A stretch of DNA of 64,000 bases from Aristolochia californica. Lineage: Eukaryota > Streptophyta > Magnoliopsida > Piperales > Aristolochiaceae. Numbering within the stretch: position 1 is the first letter of the stretch; each line of letters opens with the position of its first letter. The position numbers and the translations under genes were made by a program. Below, piece after piece: positions 53,621-64,000 of the stretch. The notes under the pieces are model-generated. The model was not told where the DNA came from, ran no database searches, and saw only the letters and a list, made by a program, of their open reading frames with translations. The DNA is taken from assembly GCA_029961685.1 (NCBI GenBank), contig JARWKL010000007.1, positions 25,181,013-25,245,012 on the forward strand. The letters run 5' to 3'.

Positions 53621-55641
53621 ATGACTTATGGGTTGCAATTCAACACTCAGTTAAAAATCCTTCGCAACCCATTTTTCCGGACGATTGCAAAACCTAAGAT
53701 ATAAAAACGAAAAGGTGCTTTCAATCCCTAAAAATTACAGACACTCTTTGGAATTATCTCTCTCTACATATGTGCATTGTGCATTTCCATTTTAGATGTA
53801 CACATTTTTCTTAAATCAAAACTTCGAGTTTTTTGCTCTCCCTTCGTCAGAGAAAAAAAAAAGGCAAATAGATCACAGCAAAATGAAAATTTCATAGTGT
53901 ATGTACAGAAAAATTTTAAAACAATGAAAAAAGTAAATGAAGAAAATTTATTCACACACCGCAAATGAACACAAAAGTTTTGTTATCCAAGTTTGGGAAA
54001 TTCCACTAGTCCAAAACTAATATCTTGGAATTTTACATGAAGGTGATTTTTTCTACATTTGTTTTAAAAATGGATATGCATGCCAGAAACATGTTAAAGA
54101 TTCAAATGACCTATGCATCCAAAGATTTTAAAGAGAATAACAAACTCTCATTAAATTCTCAAGTGAACGTGTGGTGGGATATTTGCCCGAGTCAAACAAG
54201 CCATTATTTTTCCCATATTCAAAAAGTTGAGCTAACAATCATAGATGATTGTAAAGTGATTTCTCATGCGTAACGGGCTATATTTTTGTATGAAATGACT
54301 TATGGATTTGAAGTCAACGCTCAGTTAAAAATCGCCCGCCTCCCCCGTGTCTCGACGATTGCAAAACCTTAGAAATAAAAACGAAAGAGTGCATACGATC
54401 CCTAAAACATACAGACACACTTTGGCAATATCTCTCTCTACATTTGTGTGTTGTGCATTTCCATTTTAGATGTACACTTTTTTCTTAAATTAGAACTTTG
54501 AGTTTTCGTTCCCCCTTCATCCTGTAAACAAAAAAGGCAAAAAATATCACAACAAAATAAAAATTTTAAACTTGATATGTGGAAAATATTTAAAACAATA
54601 ACTAATGTAAATAAAACATATCTATTCACACACCACAAATGAACACAAAAGTTTTTTTATCCTAGTTTGGGAAATTCCATTAGTCCAACCCTATTAAGCT
54701 TGGATTTTACATGAAGGAGATTTTTTCTACACATGTTTTAAAAATGGATATGCATGCTTGAAACATGTTAAAGATTCAAATGACCTATGGATCCAAAGCT
54801 TTTAAAGAGAATAACAAACACTCATTAAATTCTCTAGTGAACGTGCAGTGGGAGATTTAACCGAGTCTAACAAGTCATTATTTTGCCCATTTTCAAAAAT
54901 TTGATCTAACATTCATAGATGATTGTAAAGTGATTTATCGTGCGTAACGGGCTATATTTTTGTATGAAATGACTTTTGGATTCCAATTCAACACTCAGTG
55001 AAAAATCCTCTGCCACCAATTTTTCCCGACGATTGCAAAACCTGAGATATAAAAACTAAAAAGAGCTTACAATGCCTAAAAATTACAGTCACTCTTAGGA
55101 ATTATCTCTCCCTTCAATTCTGCATTGTGATTTTCCATTTTAGATGTACATTTTTTTCTTAAATGAAAACTTTGACTTTTCGCTCTCCCTTCTTCCCGAA
55201 AACAAACAAGGCAAAAAGATTACATCAAATAAATATTTTATCGTTGATGTATGGAAAAAATTTAAAACAATAACAAATATAAATAAATAAAATTTATTCA
55301 CCCAACACAAATGAACACAAAAGTTTTGTTATCCAATTTTGGGAAATTCCACTAGTTTAACCCTAATAGCTTGGAATTTTGCAAGAAAGAGGTTTCATCC
55401 ACGCATGTTTTAAAAATGGATATGCATGTTTGAAACATGTTAAAGATGCAAATGAGCTATGGATGCAAAGCTTTTAAAGAGAATAAAAAACGCTCATTAA
55501 ATTCTCAAGTGAACTTGCGGTGGGATATTTACCCGAGTCAAACATGCCATTATTTTGCCCATTTGCAAAAAGCTGACATAATTAATCATAGATGATTGTA
55601 ATGTGATTAATCATGCGTAACGAGCTATATTTTTTTATGAA
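53621..55641 (+). repeat. Trimer C-A-B
   Basis: Units are C at 53621, A at 54295 and B at 54969. The C unit reads CCTTCGTCAGAG where sisters have CCTTCATCCCGT (near 53843). Confidence 0.94.
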
Positions 55642-57565
55642 ATGACTTATGCGTTGCAATTCAACACTCAGTTAAATATCCTCCGCAACCCATTTTTCCC
55701 GACGATTGCAAAACCTGAGATATAAAAACGAAAAGGTGCTTACAATCCCCAAAAATTACAGACACTCTTTGGAATTATCTCTCTCCACATATGTGCATTG
55801 TGCATTTTCGTTTTAGATGTACACATGTTTCTTAAATCTAAACTTCGAGTTTTTCGCTCTCCCTTCATCTCGTAAACAAGAAAGGCAAATAGATCAAAGC
55901 AAAATGAAAATTTCATAGTTGATGTACGGAAAAAGTTTAAAACAATGAAAAAAGTAAATGAAAAAAATTTATTCACACACCACAAATGAACACAAAAGTT
56001 TTGTTATCCAAGTTCGGGAAATTCCACTAGTCCAAAACTAATATCTTGGAATTTTACCTGAAGGTGATTTTTTCTACATATGTTTTAAAAATGGATATGC
56101 ATGCGAGAAACATGTTAAAGATTCAAATGACCTATGGATCCAAAGCTTTTAAAGAGAATAACAAACGCTCATTAAATTCTCAAGTGAACGTGCGGTGGGA
56201 TATTTACCCAAGTCAAACATGCCATTATATTGCCCATTTGCAAAAAGCTAACATAATTAATCATAGATGATTATAATGTGATTTATCATGCGTAACAGGC
56301 TATATTTTTGTATGAAATGACTTATGGGTTGCAATTCAACACTCAGTTAAAAATCCACCGCAACCCATTTTTCCCGACGATTGCAAAACCTGAGATATAA
56401 AAACGAAAAGGTCCTTACAAGCCCTAAAAATTATAGACACTCTTTGGAATTATCTCTCTCTACATATGTGCATTGTGCATTCCCGTTTTAGATGTACACA
56501 TTCTTCTTAAATCAAAACTTCGAGTTTTTCGCTCTCCCTTCATCCCGTAAACAAAAGAGGCAAATAGATCACAACAAAATGAAAATTTCATAGTTAATGT
56601 ACGGAAAAAGTTTAAAACAATAAAAAAATTAAATGAAGAAAATTTATTCACACATCAGAAATGAACAAAAAAATTTTGTTATCCATGTTTTGGAAATTCC
56701 ACTAGTCCAAAACTAATATCTTGGAATTTTACATGAAGGAGATTTTTTCTACACATGTTTTAAAAATGGATATGCATGCTTTATAAATGCTAAAGATTCA
56801 AATGACCTATGGATCCAAAGATTTTAAAGAGAATAACAAATGCTCATTAAATTCTCAAGTGAACGTGCGGTGAGATATTTACCCGAGTCTAACAAGTCAT
56901 TATTTTGCCCATTTTCAAAGATTTGATCTAACAATCATAGATGATTGTAAAGTGATTTATCATGCGTAACGGGCTATATTTTTGTATAAAATGACTTATG
57001 GATTGCAATTCAATACTCAGTTAAAAATCCTCTGCCACCAATTTTTCTCGACGATTGTAAAACCTGAGTTATAAAAACTAAAAAGAGCTTAAAATCCCTA
57101 AAACTTGCAGCCACTCTTTGGAATTATCTCTCCCTACAATTGTGCATTGTTCTTTTCCATTTTAATTGTACACTTTTTTCTTAAATCAAAACTTTGACTT
57201 TTCTCACTCCCTTCATCCCGAAAACAACCAAGGCAAAAAAGCTTACAACAAAATGAAAATATTAGAGTTGATGTATGGAAAAAATTTAAAACAATAACAA
57301 ATATAAATAAAGAAAATTTATTACCCAAAACAAATGAACCCAAAAGTTTTGTAATCCAATTTTGGGAAATTCCACTAGTTTAACCCTAATAGCTTGGAAT
57401 TTTGCAAGAAAGAGGTTCTATCCACACATGTTTTAAAAATGGATATGCCTTTTTGAAACATGTTAAAGATGCAAATGAGCTATGGATGCAAAAAAGCTGA
57501 CATAACTAATCATAGATGATTGCAATGTGATTTATCATACGTAACGGTCTATATTTTTTTATGAA
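55642..57565 (+). repeat. C/B and C/A hybrids plus deleted B
   Basis: The unit at 55642 is C with a B tail from about 56205. The unit at 56317 is C with an A-type 3' third from about 56780. The B at 56991 is only 575 bp because about 99 bp are missing at 57486-57495. Confidence 0.9.
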
Positions 57566-59450
57566 ATGACTTATGGATTGCAATTCTACACTCAGTTAAA
57601 AATCCTCCGCAACCCATTTTTCCGGACGATTGCAAAACCTGAGATATAAAAACGAAAAGGTGCTTACAATCCCTAAAAATTAAAGGCACTCTTTGGAATT
57701 ATCTCTCTCTAAATATGTGCATTGTGCATTTCCTTTTTAGATGTACACATTTTCCTTAAATCAAAACTTCAAGTTTTTCGCTCTCCCTTCATCCTGTAAA
57801 CAAAAAAGGCAAATAGATCACAGCAAAATGAAAATTTCATAGTTGATGTACAAAAAAAGTTTAAAACAATAAAAAATGTAAATGAAGAAAATTTATTCTC
57901 ACACCACAAATGAACACAAAGGTTTTGTTATCCAAGTTTAGGAAATTCCACTAGTCGAAAACTTATATCTTGGAATTTTACATGAAGGATATTTTTTCTA
58001 CACATGTTTTAAAAGTGGATATGCATGCCAGAAACATGTGTTAAAGATTCAAATGACCTATGGATCCAAAGCTTTTAAAGAGAATAACAAACACTCATTA
58101 AATTCTTAAGTGAACGTGCGGTGGGATATTTGCCCGAGTCAAACAAGCCATTATTTTTCCCATATTCAAAAAGTTGATCTAACAATCATAGATGATTGAA
58201 AAGTGATTTGTCATGCGTAACGGGCTATATTTTTGTAAGAAATGACTTATGGATTTGAAGTCAACACTCAGTTGAAAATCGCCCGCCTCCCCTGTTTCCC
58301 GACGATTGCAAAACCTTAGATATAAAAACGAAAAAGTGCATACGATCCCTAAAACATACAGACGCTCTTTGGAAATATCTCTCTCTACATTTGTGCATTG
58401 TACTTTTCCATTTTAGATGTACACTTTTTTCATAAATCAGAACTTTGAGTTTTCGTTCCCCCTTCATCCCGTAAACCAAAAAGGCAGAAAAGATCACAAT
58501 AAAATAAAAATTTTAAAGTTGATGTGTGGAAAATATTTAAAATAATAACTAATGAAAATAAAAAATATCTATTCACACACCACAAATGAACACAAAAGTT
58601 TATTTATCCAAGTTTGGGAAATTCCATTAGTCCAACCCTGTTAAGCTTGGAATTATACATGAAGGAGATTTTTTCTACACATGTTTTAAAAATGGACATG
58701 CATGCTTGAAACATGTTGAAGATTCAAATGACCTATGGATCAAAAGCTTTTAAAGAGAATAACAAACGCTCATTAAATTCTCAAGTAAACGTGCGGTGGG
58801 ATATTTACCCGAGTCTAACAAGTCATTATTTTGCCCATTTTCAAAAATTTGATCTTACAATCATAGATGATTGTAAAGTGATTTATCATGCGTAACGGGC
58901 TATATTTTTGTATGAAATGACTTAAGGATTGCAATTCAACACTCAGTTAAAAATCCTCTGCCACCAATTTTTCCTAACAATTGCAAAACCTGAGATATAA
59001 AAACTAAAAAGAGTTTACCATCCTTAAAAATTACAGACACTCTTGGGAATTTTCTCTCCCTACAATTATACATTGTGCTTTTCCGTTTTAGATGTACACT
59101 TTTTTCTCAAATCAAAACTTTGACTTTTCGCTCTCCCTTCATCCCGAAAACAACCAAGGCAAAAAAGCTTACAACAAAATGAAACTTTTGCAATAAAGAG
59201 ATTTCATCCACACATGTTTTAAAAATGGATATGCATGTTTGAAACATGTTAAAGATGCAAATAAGCTATGGATGCAAAGTTTTTAAAGAGAATAACAAAC
59301 GCTCATTAAATTCTCAAGTGAACTTGCAGTGGGATATTTTCCCGAGTCAAACATGCCATTATTTCGCCCATTTGAAAAAAGCAGACATAATTAATCATAG
59401 ATGATTGTAATGTGATTTATCATGCGTAACGGGCTTTATTTTTTTATGAA
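57566..59450 (+). repeat. Trimer C-A-B with deleted B
   Basis: Units are C at 57566, A at 58242 and B at 58917. The B unit is 534 bp because about 140 bp are missing at 59182-59192. C carries a two-base insertion, AAACATGTGTTAAAG, shared with the next C. Confidence 0.92.
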
Positions 59451-61473
59451 ATGACTTATGGAAAGCAATTCTGCACTCCGTTAAAAATCCTCCGCAACCC
59501 ATTTTTCCTGACGATTGCAAAACCTGAGATATAAAAACGAAAAGGTGCTTACAATCCCTAAAAATTACAGGCACTCTTTGGAATTATCTCTCTCTACATA
59601 TGTGCATTGTGCATTTCTGTTTTAGATGTACACATTTTTCTTAAATCAAAACTTCGAGTTTTTTGCTCTCCCTTCTTCTAGTAAATAAAAAAGGCAAATA
59701 GATCACAACAAAATGAAAATTTCATAGTTGACGTACGGAAAAAGGTTAAAACAATAAAAAAAGAAAATGAAGAAAATTTATTCACACACCACAAATGAAC
59801 ATAAAAATTTTGTTATCCAAGTTTGGGAAATTACACTAGTCTAAAACAAATATCTTGGAATTTTTACATGAAGGAGATTTTTTCTACACATGTTTTAAAA
59901 ATGGATATGCATGCCAGAAACATGTGTTAAAGATTCAAATGATCTATGGATCCAAAGCTTTTAAAGAGAATAACAAACGCTCATTAAATTCTCAAGTGAA
60001 CGTGCTGTGGGGTATTTGCCCAAGTCAAACAAGGCATTATTTTGCCCATATTCAAAAAGTTGAGCTAAAAATTATAGATGATTGTAAAGTGATTTGTCAT
60101 GCGTAACGCGCTATATTTTTGTAAGAAATGACTTTTGGATTTGAAGTCAACACTCAGTTAAAAATCGCCGCCTTCCCCGTTTCCCGACGATTGCAAAACT
60201 TTAGATATAAAAACAAAAAAGTGCATACGATCCCTAAAACATACAGATACTCTTTGGAAATATTTCTCTCTACATTTTTGCATTATGAATTTCCATTTTA
60301 GATGTAAACTTTTTTCATAAATCAGAACTTTGAGTTTTCGCTCCCCCTTCATCCCGTAAACAAAAAAGGCAGAAAAGATCACATCAAAATAAAATTTTTA
60401 TAGTTGATGTGTGGAAAATATTTAAAATAATAACTAATGTAAATTAAAAATATCTATTCACACACCACAAATGAACACAAAAGTTTTGTTATCCAAGTTT
60501 GGGAAATTCCATTAGTCCAACCCTGTTAAGCTTGGAATTTTACATGAAGGAGATTTTTTCTACACATGTTTTAAAAATGGATATGCATGCTTGAAGCATT
60601 TTAAAGATTCAAATGACCTATGGATCCAAAACTTAAAATGAGAATAACAAACGATCATTAAATTCTCAAGTGAACGTGTGGTGGGATTTACCCGAGTCTA
60701 ACAAGTCATTATTTTGCCCATTTTCAAAAATTTGATCTAACAATCATAGATGATTGTAAAGTGATTTATCATGCGTTATGGGCTATATTTTTTTATGAAA
60801 TGACTTATGGATTGTAATTCAACACTCAGTAAAAATCATCTGCCACCAATTTTTCCCGACTATTGCAAAACCTGAGATATAAAAACTAAAAAGAGCTTTC
60901 AATTCGTAAAAATTATAGACACTCTTTGGAATTATATCTCCCTACAATTGTGCATTGTGCTTTTCCATTTTAGATGTACACTTTTTTCTTAAATCAAAAC
61001 TTTGACTTTTCGCTCTTCCTTCATCCTTAAAACAAACAAGGCAAAGAAGCTTACAACAAAATGAAAATTTTATAGTTGATGTATGGAAAAAATTTAAAAC
61101 AATAACAAATATAAATAAATAAAATCTATTCACCCCACACAAATGAACACAAAAGTTCTGTTATCCAATTTTGGGAAATTCCACTAGTTTAACCCTAATA
61201 GCTAGGAATTTAGCAAGAAAGAGATTTCATCCACACATGTTTTAAAAATGGATATGCATGTTTGAAACATGTTAAAGATGCAAATGAGTTGTGGATGCAA
61301 AGCTTTTAAAGAGAATAACAAACGCTCATTAAATTCTCAAGTGAACTTGCGGTGGGATATTTACCCGAGTCAAACATGCCATTATTTTCCGCATTTGCAA
61401 AAAGCTGACATAATTAATCATAGATGATTGTAATGTGATTTATCATGTGTAACGGGCTATATTTTTGTATGAA
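59451..61473 (+). repeat. Trimer C-A-B
   Basis: Units are C at 59451, A at 60128 and B at 60800. C has AAACATGTGTTAAAG, and A has TTCATAAATCAGAAC and GGCAGAAAAGATCA, as in the previous trimer, so the two share a recent origin. Confidence 0.94.
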
Positions 61474-62148
61474 ATGACTTATGGATTGCAATTCAACACT
61501 CAGTTAAAAATCCTCCGCAACCCATTTTTCCCGACGATTGCAAAACCTGAGATATAAAAAAGAAAAGGTGCTTACAATCCCTAAAAATTACAGACACTCT
61601 TTGGAATTATCTCTCTCTACAAATGTGCATTGTGCATTTCGGTTTTAGATGTACACATTTTTCTTAAATCAAAACTTTGACTTTTCGCTCTGCCTTCATC
61701 CCGAAAACAAACAAGGCAAAAAAGCTTATAACAAAATGAAAATTTTATAGTTGATGTATGAAAAAAATTTATAACAATAACAAATATAAATAAAGAAAAT
61801 TTATTCACCCAACACAAATGAACACAAAAGTTTTGTTATCCAATTTTGGGAAATTCCTCTTGTTCAACCCTAATAGCTTGGAATTTTGCAAGAAAGAGAT
61901 TTCATCCACACATTTTTTCAAAATGGATATGCATGTTTGAAACATGTAAAAGATGAAAATGAGCTATGGATGCAAAGCTTTTAAAGAGAATAACAAACGC
62001 TCATTAAATTCTCAAGTCAACTTGCGGTGGGATATTTACCCGAGTCAAACATGCCATTATTTTGCCCATGTGCAAAAAGTTGACTTAATTAATCATAGAT
62101 GATTGTAATGTGATTTAGCATGCGTAACGGGCTATATTTTTTTATGAC
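61474..62148 (+). repeat. C/B hybrid unit, switch near 61668
   Basis: The unit starts as C (CCTCCGCAACCC, AGAAAAGGTGC) and changes to B after TTTCTTAAATCAAAACTT (TTGACTTTTCGC, CCCGAAAACAAACAAGG, B tail). Length is 675 bp, and a C-type unit follows. Confidence 0.9.
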
Positions 62149-63335
62149 ATGACTTATGGATTGCAATTCAACACTCAGTTAAAAATCCTCCGCAACCAAT
62201 TTTTCCTGACGATTGCAAAACCTGAGATATAAAAACGAAAAGGTGCTTACAATCCGTAAAAATTACAGGCACTCTTTGGAATTATCTCTCTCTACATTTG
62301 TGCATTGTGCATTTTCATTTTAGATGTACACATTTTTCTTAAATCAAAACTTCGAGTTTTTCGCTCTCCATTAGTCTAACCCTGTTAAGGTTGGAATTTT
62401 ACATGAAGGAGATTTTTTCTACACATGTTTTAAAAATGGATATGCATGCTTGAAACATATTAAAGATTCAAATGACCTATGGATCCAAAGCTTTTAAAGA
62501 GAATAAAAACCGCTCATTAAATTCTCAAGTGAACGTGAGGTGGGATATTTTCTCGAGTCTAACCAGTCATTATTTTGCCCATTTTCAAAAATTTGATCTA
62601 ACAATCATAGATGATTGTAAAGTGATTCATCATGCGTAACGGGCTATATTTTTGTATGAAATGACTTATGGATTGCAATTCTACACTTAGTTAAAAATCC
62701 TCTGCCATCAATTTTTCTCGACGATTGCAAAACCTGAGATATAAAAACTAAAAAGAGCTTACAATCCCTAAAAATTACAGACACTCTTTGAAATTATCTC
62801 TCCCTACAGTTGTGCATTGTGCTTTTCCATTTTAGATGTACACTTTTTTCTTAAATCAAAACTTTGACTTTTCGCTCTCCCTTCATCCCGAAAACAAACA
62901 AGGCAAAAAAGCTTACAACAAAATGAAAATTTTATAGTTGATGTATGGAAAAAATTTAAAACAATAAAGAATATAAATAAAGAAAATTTATTCACCCAAT
63001 ACAAATGAACACAAAAGTTTTTTTATCCAATTTTGAGAAATTCCACTAGTTTAACCCTAATAGCTTGGAATTTTGCAAGAAAGAGATTTCATCCACACAA
63101 GTTTAAAAAATGGATATGCATGTTTGAAACATGTTAAAGATGCAAATGAGCTATGGATGCTACGCTTTTAAAGAGAATAACAAACGCTCATTAAATTCTC
63201 AAGTGAACTTGCGGTGGGATATTTATCCGAGTCAAACATGCCAATATTTTGCCCATTTGAAAAACGCTGACATAATTAATCATTGATGATTGTAATGTGA
63301 TTTATCATGCGTAATGGGCTATATTTTTATATGAA
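62149..63335 (+). repeat. C/A deletion hybrid followed by B
   Basis: The unit at 62149 is C until TCGCTCTCC (about 62370), then jumps to the A sequence ATTAGTCTAACCCTGTTAAG, skipping about 162 bp; it is 512 bp long. A normal B follows at 62661. Confidence 0.91.
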
Positions 63336-63993
63336 ATGACATATGGATTGCAATTCAACACTCAGTTAAAAATCCTCCTAAACCCATTTTTCCCGATGAT
63401 TGCAAAACCTGAGATATAAAAACGAAAAGGTGCTTACAATCCAAAACATTACAGGCACTCTTTGGAATTATCTCTCTCTAAATTTCCGTTTTAGATGTAC
63501 ACATTTTTCTTATGTCAAAACTTCGAGTTTTTCGCGCTCCCTTTATCCCATAAACAAAAAAGGCAAACAGATCACAGCAAAATGAAAATTTCATATTTGA
63601 TGTACGGAAAAAGTTTAAAACAATAAAAAAACTTAATGAAGAAAATTTATTCACGCACCACAAATGTAGACAATAGTTTTGTTATCCAAGTTTGGGAAAT
63701 TCCACTAGTCCAAAACTAATATCTTGGAATTTTACATAAAGGAGATTTTTTCCACACATGTTTTAAAAATGGATATGCATGCCAGAAACATGTTAAAGAT
63801 TCAAATGACCTATGGATCCAAAGCTTTTAAAGAGAATAACAAACGCTCATTAAATTCTCAAGTGAACGTGCGGTGGGATATTTGCCCGAGGCAAACAAGC
63901 CATTATTTTGCCCATATTCAAAAAGTTGAGCTAAATAGCATAGATGATTGTAAAGTGATTTGTCATGCGTAACGGGCCATATTTTTGTAAGAA
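63336..63993 (+). repeat. C unit, slightly shortened
   Basis: C markers are present throughout. About 16 bp are missing at 63476-63485 (CTCTCTAAATTTCCG), removing the ACATATGTGCATTGTGC segment. Confidence 0.92.
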
Positions 63994-64000
63994 ATGACTT
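63994..64000 (+). repeat. First bases of the next unit
   Basis: Seven bases of the next unit (ATGACTT) are present. The preceding C tail predicts an A unit, which the window cannot show. Confidence 0.6.

Larger units (their letters stand above)
1..64000 (+). repeat. Satellite array, ~674-bp unit in three classes (A, B, C)
   Basis: The same unit recurs every 673-677 bp across the whole window. Start positions were read from ATGACTTATGG (for example 105, 782, 1455, 2130, 2803, and later 47554, 48228, 48902, 49576, 50250). All copies point the same way and no unrelated DNA interrupts them. By eye the sequence is roughly two-thirds A+T. Three sequence classes occur in a preferred order C-A-B, giving a 2.02-kb higher-order repeat. 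Known biology: homogenised arrays of this kind lie in eukaryotic heterochromatin, often at centromeres. I infer heterochromatin here; centromere function cannot be shown from sequence alone. I do not recognise the family. Confidence 0.98.

Noticed and set aside
1..64000. CRISPR array
   Set aside because: Repeats are about 674 bp with no short-repeat and unique-spacer pattern; the sequence between class markers is itself repeated.
1..64000. Tandem LTR or transposon remnants as the source of the unit
   Set aside because: I saw no terminal TG...CA repeats, target-site duplications, primer-binding site or reverse transcriptase, integrase or transposase motifs in any frame.
1..64000. tRNA, 5S rRNA or Pol III promoter origin
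   Set aside because: No A-box and B-box pair, cloverleaf or 5S-like internal control region was seen.

Overview
The window is one continuous tandem-repeat (satellite DNA) array. I find no gene, RNA gene, mobile element or CRISPR array in it. From base 1 to base 64000 the same A+T-rich unit of about 674 bp (usually 673-677 bp) repeats head to tail, always in the same orientation. There are about 96 copies plus a fragment at each end. I number units from the recurring ATGACTTATGG, so the first full unit starts at 105 and the last, cut by the window edge, at 63994. Long homogenised arrays like this are typical of eukaryotic centromeric, pericentromeric or subtelomeric heterochromatin. I do not recognise the satellite, so I name no species, and plant versus animal cannot be settled from the sequence.

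The units fall into three diverged classes. A has TTTGAAGTCAACACTC near its start, then CGCCCGCCTCCCCCG, CCATTAGTCCAACCCTATTA and a 3' end with GAGTCTAACAAGTC. B has CTCTGCCACCAATTTTT, CCCGAAAACAAACAAGG, CACTAGTTTAACCCTAATAG and a 3' end with AAAAGCTGACATAATTAATC. C has CCTCCGCAACCCATTTTT, ACATATGTGCATTGTGC, CTAGTCCAAAACTAATATC, GCATGCCAGAAACATG and a 3' end with GAGTCAAACAAGCC.

Layout: 1-781 holds a C tail and an A/B hybrid. 782-4823 is three copies of a 1347-bp dimer of two B variants. From 4824 onward the dominant pattern is a trimer C-A-B of about 2.02 kb (a higher-order repeat), disturbed by skipped or duplicated units at 6.8-19 kb and then fairly regular to about 50 kb. At 38412-45534 private variants show a higher hexamer level (4044 bp), whose first copy has lost 965 bp. 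From 50.9 kb to the right edge hybrid units and internal deletions become frequent.

The many short open frames (at most 102 codons, both strands) recur once per unit and break in sibling copies, so I treat them as by-products of the repeat. The array looks shaped by unequal crossing-over, conversion-like class switches and microhomology deletions. Conserved dyads and a near-invariant block at the unit boundary are the best candidates for functional elements.
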